Shown piece after piece: positions 1 to 5,601 of a DNA stretch of 7,864 nt. The number at the start of each line of letters is the position of its first letter. Position 1 is the first letter of the stretch. Under the pieces are notes generated by a model, which was given only the letters and a program-made list of their open reading frames with translations, was not told where the DNA came from and did no database searches. Origin of the DNA: Desulfobacterales bacterium (lineage in GTDB: Bacteria > Desulfobacterota > Desulfobacteria > Desulfobacterales > JAFDCJ01); assembly GCA_020345785.1 (NCBI GenBank), contig CP070771.1, positions 4,026,063 through 4,033,926 on the forward strand, given 5' to 3'. A program made the translations under genes and the position numbers.

Positions 1-743
1 AATCGCATGCGTTTGGCCTGATTCAAAATGGCAGCGGCATCCGCATAGAAAGTGGGCAGGTATATCAGATCCGGCTTGAGGCCTTTCAATTTTGTCAAAA
101 TTGCCGTAAAGTCTTTTTCACCCGGCACAAATGCCTCTTCGGCGACAATCTCAGCGCCGAGGTTGCGCGCCTCCATGGTGAAGTATTTATTGGCGTCCAC
201 GCCCCAGTCATTGTTGATGTAAATCGTGGCGAGTTTCTTTTTACCGAGATCCTTAACCGCCCATCTGGCATTATAGGGTCCCTCATATCCCTGGGTGGCC
301 ACGACGCGGAACATGTTCTCGCCCTTTTTGGTAAAGTCCATATGAGAAGATGTCGGTGACAGTTGGGTCATTTCGGCCTTTTCATAAATCGGGGCGGCCG
401 CCATGCAGCTGGAACTGCTGAAGTCACCGATTTCGGCAATGACATCGGGATCTGCAACCAATTTTTCCGCAATCAGCACGGATTCTTTAGGATCACCGCG
501 GCTGTCTGAAATTAACACTTCGACGCTCCTGCCGTGGATGCCCCCCATGCGGTTGACCCGGTCGATGACCATCGTCACCGACCGTTTGAAATCATTGCCA
601 TACTCGGCCCAGTCGCCGGTCAGCGGCGCCGACAAACCGATTTTAACTACATCCTGGGCTGCTGCTGCCTGGAAGTCTCCTGCTGTCAAAAGGCCCAGTG
701 CCAGCAGACCGAATCCCAGGAATAATAAAGTCTTTCTGATCAT
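1..743 (-). CDS. ABC transporter substrate-binding protein, LivK/branched-chain amino acid type (partial, C-terminus off window)
   Basis: This is the periplasmic binding component of a branched-chain-amino-acid-type (HAAT family) ABC importer; its ligand could be an amino acid, amide or short organic acid. Reading leftward from ATG at 743 there is an open frame of 247 codons with no stop before the edge, roughly 60 percent of the usual ~390 residues. The N-terminus MIRKTLLFLGFGLLALGLL followed by an Ala-rich stretch is a Sec signal peptide with no lipobox Cys; cleavage is likely near residue 30. The mature part opens with VKIGLSAPLTGDWAEYG, the typical family opening, followed by NRMGGIHGR, then VLISDSRGDPKESV, then PTSSHMDF, and later LKPDLIYLPTFYADAA. 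A strong ribosome site (AAGGAGG at 749-755, 5 nt before the ATG) fixes the start. Permease and ATPase genes would be expected beyond the left edge. Family call is secure; the ligand is unknown. Confidence 0.93.
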   Translation of the reverse strand, partial: MIRKTLLFLGFGLLALGLLTAGDFQAAAAQDVVKIGLSAPLTGDWAEYGNDFKRSVTMVIDRVNRMGGIHGRSVEVLISDSRGDPKESVLIAEKLVADPDVIAEIGDFSSSSCMAAAPIYEKAEMTQLSPTSSHMDFTKKGENMFRVVATQGYEGPYNARWAVKDLGKKKLATIYINNDWGVDANKYFTMEARNLGAEIVAEEAFVPGEKDFTAILTKLKGLKPDLIYLPTFYADAAAILNQAKRMR

Positions 744-757
744 AACCGCCTCCTTTT

Positions 758-805
758 TTATGTTTTTATTGTGACGTCCAAATATCTTTTTACGAATAAA
801 CATAA
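758..805 (-). promoter_or_regulatory. AT-rich leader hairpin next to the ribosome site of the binding-protein gene
   Basis: TTATGTTT at 758-765 and AAACATAA at 798-805 are perfect 8-bp inverted repeats, extendable by three more pairs across a 2-nt bulge. In the minus-strand transcript this stem would end three nucleotides before the AAGGAGG ribosome site (749-755). It could therefore influence translation or mRNA stability. It is AT-rich, so chance pairing is possible. Confidence 0.3.
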
Positions 806-832
806 TTGGGATATATCTACCATCCCATAATA

Positions 833-845
833 ATTGAGTTGCAAT
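833..845. promoter_or_regulatory. Imperfect ATTG...TGCAAT palindrome (possible operator)
   Basis: ATTGAGTTGCAAT differs at only two central-left positions from the perfect palindrome at 956-968. Both lie upstream of the binding-protein gene and straddle its candidate promoter (878-906), an arrangement typical of paired repressor sites. No regulator gene is adjacent, so this is a motif-level inference. Confidence 0.3.
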
Positions 846-877
846 CGGCCGTCGCTTCAGCGGCCAAATATTCCATT

Positions 878-906
878 TTTATTATTTATAGCAGAAGAGA
901 TGTCAA
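878..906 (-). promoter_or_regulatory. Candidate sigma70 promoter for the substrate-binding protein gene
   Basis: On the minus strand, TTGACA (901-906) is followed after 17 bp by AATAAA (878-883). The -35 is consensus and the -10 matches four of six positions. Transcription would start near 871, giving a leader of about 130 nt before the ATG at 743. That leader contains a GGCCG/CGGCC hairpin (847-865) and the AT-rich stem at 758-805. Confidence is moderate because the -10 is weak and the leader is long. Confidence 0.4.
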
Positions 907-955
907 GCAGATTTTAATTGAGCGCGTGATGGCTCCCTTTCACGATACGCTACCA

Positions 956-968
956 ATTGCATTGCAAT
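956..968. promoter_or_regulatory. Perfect ATTGCA-T-TGCAAT palindrome (possible operator)
   Basis: ATTGCATTGCAAT is a perfect 6+1+6 palindrome. It lies about 50 bp upstream of the candidate -35 at 901-906 and resembles the imperfect copy at 833-845. The same ATTGCA/TGCAAT arms recur with a 15-nt gap at 6140-6166 in the catabolic cluster. A dimeric DNA-binding regulator is a reasonable guess; the regulator is unknown. Confidence 0.35.
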
Positions 969-991
969 ATATACCATTTTTGATATAGAGA

Positions 992-1073
992 ATCAGCGAC
1001 CACCAGCAGAGCTGGGGATATGAGGAAGGCCACTGGAAGGGGCCGGAACCAAGACCTGTCACTGGTCGCTGAT
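992..1073. ncRNA. Possible structured RNA closed by an 11-bp perfect stem
   Basis: ATCAGCGACCA (992-1002) pairs perfectly with TGGTCGCTGAT (1063-1073). Directly inside lies a second perfect hairpin, CCAGC-AGA-GCTGG (1003-1015). A third possible stem, GGCC (1028-1031) with GGCC (1041-1044), would complete a three-way junction. An alternative pairing of GACC (1053-1056) with GGTC (1064-1067) competes with the outer stem. The segment is GC-richer than its AT-rich surroundings. It matches no RNA family I can name: it has short cobalamin-riboswitch-like words (GCCACTGG, GACCTG) but lacks the conserved upstream core. The strand is undetermined and no gene follows closely on either side. It could equally be a DNA element. 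Confidence 0.3.
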
Positions 1074-1303
1074 GTATTTAAAGAATTTTAACGGCATCAT
1101 ACGCGTTTGCGACGAAAGCTTGCGCACGTCATTTTCTAGAACATATTTTGATCACCCTTGGTGCTGGTCTGTCTGGTTTGACCTGTATTTGAGCGATTCA
1201 TCCTTCACAGGCATCTTGTGTTGTTCAGCCCGATACGGTAATGGTTGCTACGCTGGCAGACACAACGAGATCATAAAAGATAAGCCAAAATTGTTTTTTC
1301 CAT

Positions 1304-1417
1304 CTCCATTCATATGCCAGCGGCACGGTGTAAGTTTGGACAACCAAAAAATATTTTCGCTGTCACAGTAAAACCTTTTCAATTCTCAACGGCATAGCCG
1401 GTGGCTTATGAATGGAG
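1304..1417. repeat. 114-bp unit bounded by 21-bp near-perfect inverted repeats
   Basis: The 21 bases at 1304-1324 match the reverse complement of 1397-1417 at 19 of 21 positions (mismatches at arm positions 12 and 17). The arm begins CTCCATTCATA and ends in CGGC. The 72-nt interior carries no gene. The right arm also forms a small hairpin with its inner flank (CATAGCC / GGCTTATG, 1393-1410). Size and symmetry fit a miniature inverted-repeat element or a large stem-loop in RNA. No target-site duplication is evident at the flanks, so mobility is not demonstrated. Confidence 0.5.
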
Positions 1418-1668
1418 TTATTGACAAAATTATGCTGGCGTTTATCTGAAATAATTTGACTTCCTAAGATTAATCAATAAAAATTAGTTCTTTCGAAGAT
1501 AAAAAAAATTTATCATGATCGTTGACGGTTTCTGATTGGTGTAGAAATAAGGTGTAAATTTTACGCTGCTGCCGGAATTTTTAAAATTGCGTAATATTGA
1601 AAGACAGCAAGTGCATAGAACAAATTAATACATCAAGTTCGTCAAGCAAGCTCTTTTGAGGTCCTGCT

Positions 1669-2817
1669 TTGACGGTGAAAGATTCCTATCGGCGGAATAA
1701 ATCTGCAATGGTGGATATCGATCGAAATAAAATCACCCTGGTTTTTCTGGGCATCCTGGTGCTGGTGGCTGTCGGCGTTGTGCTCAAATATGCCGCTACC
1801 GTTATATTGCCCTTGATAATAGCCTGGCTGCTGTCCTTTTTAATTGCGCCGGTGGTAAATTTCATGACAGCAAGAAAGGTTCCTACAACCCTGGCAGTTT
1901 TTATCATCCTGATTGTCCTGCTGGGGATTATTTATTTGTCCGGGACCTTTTTGTATACCCGCATCTCGGCCTTTGCAGCGGCCTATCCCAGATATCATAC
2001 GCGAATGACGGAATTGATCGCCTCCGTATCGAGTCAACTGAATTTAAGCTTCGACCCGCTTGCCGGCTTTAATTGGGGGCAGAGTATCGGACGATTTTTA
2101 GTGACATTGTCCGGGTCCATTTTTTCATTCGTTTCCAAGCTGGTGCTGGTGGTCATATTTCTTTTCTTCATCCTGCTAGGCAAACCTTTTTTTAAATACA
2201 AAATTTTAAAATCATTCTCCGATGACAAAGCCAACCAGTTCAGTCAGATCACCTTTTCGATTACGGCTCAGATTCGACGCTATTTATCGCTGCAATTTTT
2301 AATCAGTTTTGTGACCGGCTGCCTGGTGTGGTTTGCTCTGGTACTCATCGGTGTGGATTTTGCGGTTACCTGGGGTGCGCTGGCTTTTTTCCTAAATTTT
2401 ATTCCAACTGTTGGATCCATCGCCGCATCCATTCCTCCTATTCTTCTGGCCCTGGTTCAATTTTATCCAAGCATATGGCCCGGCATCATTACCCTGCTAT
2501 CAATTTTAACGATACAGCTGGGCATGGGTAACGGCATTGCACCCAAAGTTCTGGGGGATCAGTTGAACCTCAGTCCGGTGGTGATTCTGCTATCCTTGTT
2601 ATTCTGGGGTTGGCTTTGGGGAATTGTCGGCGCCCTGCTATCGGTTCCGATTACAGCAGCCTTGAAAATCGTGTGTGAGAATATTGAACCTCTCCAGCCG
2701 ATAAGCGTAATGATGGGTTCCGGAAAAAGCTACCGGCGTGAATATCACAAACTGCAAAAGACTTTCCCGGAGGTGGGAAACCTCATTAATCCTCACAAAG
2801 AAGATACAAAATCTTAA
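1669..2817 (+). CDS. AI-2E family transporter (PerM/UPF0118-type membrane protein)
   Basis: This is an inner-membrane protein of the AI-2E exporter family (Pfam AI-2E_transport). Members have been linked to quorum-signal export or sodium/proton antiport; the substrate here cannot be told. The 382 residues show the family plan. Two to three membrane segments lie at about 23-62 and 72-96, then a soluble loop (97-146), then a segment at 147-171. A cluster of segments at about 207-335 follows. The conserved NFIPTVGSIAASIPP (243-257) and the C-terminal block PKVLGDQLNLSPVVILL with FWGWLWGIVGALLSVPITAA (292-331) are present. The TTG start at 1669 has GAGG seven nt upstream; an ATG at 1708 (13 codons later) keeps all membrane segments and is a fair alternative. 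It is a single-gene unit, followed by a terminator at 2914-2937. Confidence 0.93.
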   Translation: MTVKDSYRRNKSAMVDIDRNKITLVFLGILVLVAVGVVLKYAATVILPLIIAWLLSFLIAPVVNFMTARKVPTTLAVFIILIVLLGIIYLSGTFLYTRISAFAAAYPRYHTRMTELIASVSSQLNLSFDPLAGFNWGQSIGRFLVTLSGSIFSFVSKLVLVVIFLFFILLGKPFFKYKILKSFSDDKANQFSQITFSITAQIRRYLSLQFLISFVTGCLVWFALVLIGVDFAVTWGALAFFLNFIPTVGSIAASIPPILLALVQFYPSIWPGIITLLSILTIQLGMGNGIAPKVLGDQLNLSPVVILLSLLFWGWLWGIVGALLSVPITAALKIVCENIEPLQPISVMMGSGKSYRREYHKLQKTFPEVGNLINPHKEDTKS

Positions 2818-2911
2818 TTAATCCGGCATGAAAAATAGCATATTTAGGGTTGTGACCTGTTCTTTGGAAAATAAAGAAAGTCGTCAGATCGAAGGTCCGG
2901 CGGATTAATTA
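2815..2911. repeat. 11-bp perfect inverted repeat starting at the transporter stop codon
   Basis: TAATTAATCCG (2815-2825) is the exact reverse complement of CGGATTAATTA (2901-2911). The left arm begins with the TAA stop codon of the AI-2E gene, and the right arm abuts the terminator hairpin at 2914. The 75-nt interior has no gene. It may be a 3'-end stem protecting the mRNA or the trace of a small inserted element. Confidence 0.4.
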
Positions 2912-2913
2912 TT

Positions 2914-2937
2914 TAATGCTGCGCATTATATTTTTTT
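2914..2937 (+). terminator. Likely rho-independent terminator of the AI-2E gene
   Basis: TAATGC (2914-2919) pairs with GCATTA (2923-2928) around a TGC loop and is followed by TA and seven Ts (2931-2937). It lies about 97 nt after the stop codon. The stem is short and not GC-rich, but the T tract and position are right. Confidence 0.5.
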
Positions 2938-3032
2938 CAGTGAAAAATCCGGTGCTAAGTAGGAATTGCCAGATGATGAGTGGTGAGAATGAGGTGAGAG
3001 GTCGAGAATTTTTTTGCTAGGATAGTCTCAAA

Positions 3033-3136
3033 CGCTATGCGCTTTGCCCTATGCTTTCTTTATTCCGCCTTATGCCTTTCAAATTTCCAAAATTCGCATC
3101 CCGTCTCCCGGATTTTCCGCCTTCCGCCTTCCCCTT
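3033..3136. repeat. Degenerate 7-bp (heptad) tandem repeat array
   Basis: Read on the minus strand, the tract past the GTPase stop codon breaks into 7-mers. AGGCGGA occurs three times (two adjacent at 3116-3129, one at 3064-3070). AGGCATA, AAGCATA, GGGCAAA and GCGCATA fill neighbouring frames. On the plus strand the left end reads CGCTATG, CGCTTTG, CCCTATG (3033-3053). One 3-nt insertion shifts the phase between the two halves. No protein is encoded through it. Its role is unknown. A comparable 7-bp periodicity with a different consensus occurs at 6052-6203. Confidence 0.5.
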
Positions 3137-3147
3137 TTCAAATTCCA

Positions 3148-3759
3148 TCATCCCCAGCCCGCCTCTTTTTTCAGTGACTTTAGCGTCAGAATGAGGCAGG
3201 CTTTCAAGGTGTCGTTGACGCCCTGGCCGGTCACGGCGCTGGCTGCATAAGCAGGCGCTTTCAGCTGTCGGTTGTATGCGTGCTGCATTTCCTCGACGGA
3301 CATCAGCGGCACCCCCTCTTGGGCAAGATCTCTTTTATTCCATTGCATGACCAGCGGAATCTTCATGATATTCAGCCCATAGCCTTTGAGGTTTTCAGCC
3401 AGGTTTTTTAAGGATAAGATGTTTTTTTCGTGGCGAATTTTAAGGGAATCGGCAACAAAAACCACGCCATCCACACCTTTTAATACAAGTTTGCGGGTTG
3501 AATTGTATTTCACCTGGCCGGGGACCGTATAGAGCTGAATTCGAACATCACATCCTTTAATTTTACCGGCTTCCATAGGGACAAAGTCAAAAAAGATCGT
3601 CAGATCTCCTTTGGTCTTGATGGAAACCATTTCATCGGTCATTAATTTGCGGCTGTGTTTGAATACATATTCCAAATTGGTTGTTTTGCCGCATCTACCC
3701 GGTCCATAGTAGACGATCTTGCACTCAACTTCCCTCTTTTTCAGATTAATTATCGCCAT
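3148..3759 (-). CDS. MglA-like small Ras-family GTPase
   Basis: This is a bacterial small GTPase of the MglA type, a family that sets cell polarity and motility direction in Myxococcus by cycling between GTP and GDP at the poles. The 203 residues contain every nucleotide-binding box. The P-loop is GPGRCGKTT (19-27), the switch-region strand TIFFDF is at 54-59, and the TVPGQ form of the G3 box (78-82) keeps the catalytic Gln82. LKGVDGVVFVADS follows (93-105), then NKRD (141-144) and SAVTG (174-178). The stretch VECKIVYYGPG (11-21) is nearly identical to MglA. By ungapped alignment with Myxococcus MglA as I recall it, the Arg53 finger is Leu53 here. No MglB/Roadblock partner is adjacent, so it is an orphan copy. 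No clear ribosome site precedes the ATG at 3759. Transcription is from the strong promoter at 3809-3837. Confidence 0.9.
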   Translation of the reverse strand: MAIINLKKREVECKIVYYGPGRCGKTTNLEYVFKHSRKLMTDEMVSIKTKGDLTIFFDFVPMEAGKIKGCDVRIQLYTVPGQVKYNSTRKLVLKGVDGVVFVADSLKIRHEKNILSLKNLAENLKGYGLNIMKIPLVMQWNKRDLAQEGVPLMSVEEMQHAYNRQLKAPAYAASAVTGQGVNDTLKACLILTLKSLKKEAGWG

Positions 3760-3808
3760 AATTGATAGAGTACCGGGTGAATTTGTTGTAATTTATCATA
3801 ATTAGATC

Positions 3809-3837
3809 ATTATAGAAATCTGTAGATGATGTGTCAA
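3809..3837 (-). promoter_or_regulatory. Exact-consensus sigma70 promoter for the MglA-like GTPase
   Basis: On the minus strand TTGACA (3832-3837) and TATAAT (3809-3814) are separated by exactly 17 bp (3815-3831), a perfect match to the housekeeping consensus. Transcription would begin near 3802, about 43 nt before the GTPase ATG. An ATG at 3799 opens a 17-codon frame that stops at 3746, overlapping the GTPase start. It has no ribosome site and may be chance. Confidence 0.85.
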
Positions 3838-4070
3838 GCCGGAAGACCGGTACGCCGCCTAAAATTGCTGATTATTTATACTCATCTGAATTAATTTGAT
3901 AATTCCAGTGCTACGGCCGGACTTGAGGTTGAGACCAGCATCTAACTGCTGCACTTGCCAATTGATCCCGCGTCACATCAAATTGCGAAGAACGTCCTAA
4001 TTCAGCTGTTAATTAATTATCGGCAACTTTGATGATGACATTAATTATTAATTTGCATCTTTTTCCCATT
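3838..4070. other. Intergenic DNA between the aminotransferase terminators and the GTPase promoter
   Basis: About 230 bp upstream of the GTPase promoter without a gene. It holds small symmetric sequences only: a CCGG-AAGA-CCGG dyad just beyond the -35 (3839-3850), TAATTAATTA (4010-4019) and TTAATTATTAA (4041-4051). These are AT-rich and common by chance; no operator is called. Confidence 0.5.
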
Positions 4071-4107
4071 AAAAAGGGAGATAAGGCTTACGCTCATCTC
4101 CCTTTTT
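4071..4107. terminator. Strong intrinsic terminator with a 12-bp perfect stem
   Basis: AAAAAGGGAGAT (4071-4082) pairs perfectly with ATCTCCCTTTTT (4096-4107) around a 13-nt loop. The A and T ends make it work in either direction. For the minus-strand aminotransferase transcript it lies about 60 nt past the stop codon, behind the hairpin at 4131-4149. Confidence 0.85.
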
Positions 4108-4130
4108 GAATGTCGGCTTCAGGGTTTTTC

Positions 4131-4149
4131 AAAAGGCCGCTCCGCGGCC
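4131..4149 (-). terminator. GC-rich terminator directly after the aminotransferase gene
   Basis: On the minus strand GGCCGC-GGA-GCGGCC (4149-4135) is followed by TTTT (4134-4131). It lies about 20 nt after the aminotransferase TAG, and it forms a tandem pair with the terminator at 4071-4107. Confidence 0.7.
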
Positions 4150-4168
4150 AGGTGCGGCCCACACGCGC

Positions 4169-5557
4169 CTAACCCTTTGAATATTCACAACTTCTGGAAG
4201 CCGGCACGTCGGTTTCAACAGCTTCCTTGTCGGCAATTTCCAGGGATTTATCAAGGATGTGGATCGCTTCATCGATTTGGTCTTCGGTTATGATCAGCGG
4301 CGGCGTGATCACAAGCGTGTCATACCAGGCAGACACGTACAGTCCGTTTTTCATCGCATCCCCGGTGATTTTACCGGTCATCAGGGCTTTACCGCTGAAC
4401 TTATCCGCCTTGGTGTCAAAGGGTTCTTTGGTTTTGCGGTTTTTCACGATTTCAAGGGCCCAGAAGTGACCGACTCCTCTGACGTCTCCGATACAAATAT
4501 GCTTGTCTGACAGTTCGTAGAGTTTTTGTTTTAAATGTTCACTGGCCTTCTGGGGCATACCGGAGTCAAATAATTTGACGTGTTCGGAGATCGCTGCCGG
4601 AATGGCAGAGGCTGCCAGCGCGTGATAGGCAAAGGTGTGACCATGGCAGAAGACTTCTTCCTCAAAGAAATTGGCCACGTCTTCCGTAGAGGCAGTGATC
4701 GCCACCGGCGTATAGGCCGCACTGGCACCTTTGGCTGTTGTCAGAATGTCGGGCAGAACATCCCAGTGCTGAATGGCAAAGGTCTTGCCGGTGCGGAACC
4801 AACCGGACATGACTTCGTCGCAGATCAATAATACACCATGTTCATCACAAATCCGGCGTATGATCGGATAGTATTCCGGCGGCGGTATCATTCTGCCGTT
4901 GGTACCCACAATCGGCTCCACGATAATAGCAGCCACATTGCCTTCTTCTTTTATCATATACTCCAGGTATCGGGCACATTGCACCTTGCATTCCGGATAT
5001 GTTAGGCCGAAAGGACATCGGTAGCAGTAATTGTCCGGTGCAAATACAACCCCGTCCACAACAGTGCGGGCCAGCTCCGCGTACCAACGGCGGGGATCAC
5101 CGGTAAAAGATTGCCCGACAGCCGTGGCCCCGTGATAAGAATGGTAGCGGGAAATCACTTTATAGGCCGGAAATTTGGATTGTCTTAACATTTTCATGGC
5201 CGCCTCATTGGCTGCGGTTCCACTGGTGGAAAAAAAGAATTTGCTGAGTTTTTCCGGAAAAACGGATCGCAACGCCTCAACGGCCTCAATAATTATCTCC
5301 GTGGCAAAACCCGGCGCAATGTAGGGCAGTTTTTCAGCCTGCTTGATGATCGCTTCGATCACGACCCGGTTTTTGTGGCCGAGATTCGAACACATCAGCT
5401 GCGCTGAGAAGTCAAGATAGCGTTTGCCGGTGTGATCATAAAAATAAACGCCTTCGGCATCAGTGATCAGCAGAGGGGTCGACCATGCTTTCTGACGATT
5501 CCAGGTGCCATAGGTATGGGTCGTCATTTCCTTGATTCTTTCTGTAATGTCAGTCAT
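4169..5557 (-). CDS. Class III PLP-dependent aminotransferase (omega/beta-amino acid type)
   Basis: It transfers an amino group from an omega- or beta-amino compound to a keto acid such as pyruvate, in the cytoplasm. The 462 residues carry the class III signature. SGTAANEAAMK (112-122) binds the PLP phosphate, SYHG (140-143) stacks on the ring, and EP with Glu214 and DEVMSGWFRTG (247-257) follow. Lys276 in TTAKG is the Schiff-base lysine, and HGHTFAYHALAA (305-316) comes from the partner subunit. PPLIIT near the C-terminus (419-424) is typical. A four-cysteine cluster, CYRCPFGLTYPEC with Cys194 (178-194), marks a subfamily. The ribosome site AAGGAG is 9 nt before ATG 5557. It is the last gene of the cluster, 44 nt after the ferritin-like gene, followed by two terminators. 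With the dehydrogenase upstream, beta-alanine or 3-aminoisobutyrate are the best substrates; taurine or another omega-amine is possible. Confidence 0.92.
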   Translation of the reverse strand: MTDITERIKEMTTHTYGTWNRQKAWSTPLLITDAEGVYFYDHTGKRYLDFSAQLMCSNLGHKNRVVIEAIIKQAEKLPYIAPGFATEIIIEAVEALRSVFPEKLSKFFFSTSGTAANEAAMKMLRQSKFPAYKVISRYHSYHGATAVGQSFTGDPRRWYAELARTVVDGVVFAPDNYCYRCPFGLTYPECKVQCARYLEYMIKEEGNVAAIIVEPIVGTNGRMIPPPEYYPIIRRICDEHGVLLICDEVMSGWFRTGKTFAIQHWDVLPDILTTAKGASAAYTPVAITASTEDVANFFEEEVFCHGHTFAYHALAASAIPAAISEHVKLFDSGMPQKASEHLKQKLYELSDKHICIGDVRGVGHFWALEIVKNRKTKEPFDTKADKFSGKALMTGKITGDAMKNGLYVSAWYDTLVITPPLIITEDQIDEAIHILDKSLEIADKEAVETDVPASRSCEYSKG

Positions 5558-5601
5558 CTCGTTTTGCTCCTTATCGATTTCGGTTATCGGGCTGCAGCGG
5601 G

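Larger units (their letters stand above)
744..1668. other. Long intergenic region between divergent genes, no convincing gene
   Basis: This 925-bp gap separates the minus-strand binding-protein gene from the plus-strand AI-2E transporter, so both promoters should lie within it. Open frames inside (for example 1072-1371) have no recognisable domain, no ribosome site and odd composition. Towards the transporter the DNA becomes AT-rich and contains weak promoter-like words: TTGACA at 1421-1426 with TATCTG 16 bp on, and TTGACT at 1456-1461 with TAAAAA 16 bp on. Small palindromes are GATAAA/TTTATC at 1498-1514 and GTAAA-T-TTTAC at 1554-1564. None of the plus-strand promoters is strong enough to call alone. 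The stronger structured elements are listed separately. Confidence 0.6.

Noticed and set aside
403..774. Plus-strand open frame of 123 codons over the left gene
   Set aside because: It is antisense to the well-supported binding-protein gene, has no ribosome site and no domain-like composition.
992..1073. Cobalamin riboswitch
   Set aside because: Words such as GCCACTGG and GACCTG recall the element, but the conserved upstream core and the CAGGAGACCTGCC box are absent and no B12-related gene follows.
992..1073. Retron non-coding RNA (the inverted repeat resembles a1/a2)
   Set aside because: No reverse transcriptase gene lies in the window downstream on either strand within a plausible distance.
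1072..1371. Plus-strand open frame of 99 codons in the long intergenic region
   Set aside because: It starts inside the right arm of the 992-1073 inverted repeat, lacks a ribosome site, has a Cys/Trp-rich non-protein-like composition and crosses an arm of the 1304-1417 repeat.
2770..2784. GAGGT-GGGAA-ACCTC hairpin near the end of the transporter gene
   Set aside because: It lies inside the coding sequence with no T tract; a better terminator lies at 2914-2937.
2977..2998. Four TGAG words in a row-like pattern
   Set aside because: Spacing is irregular (7, 6, 5 nt), so it is not a clear repeat.
4227..4831. Plus-strand open frames across the aminotransferase
   Set aside because: They are antisense to a complete class III aminotransferase and have no independent support.
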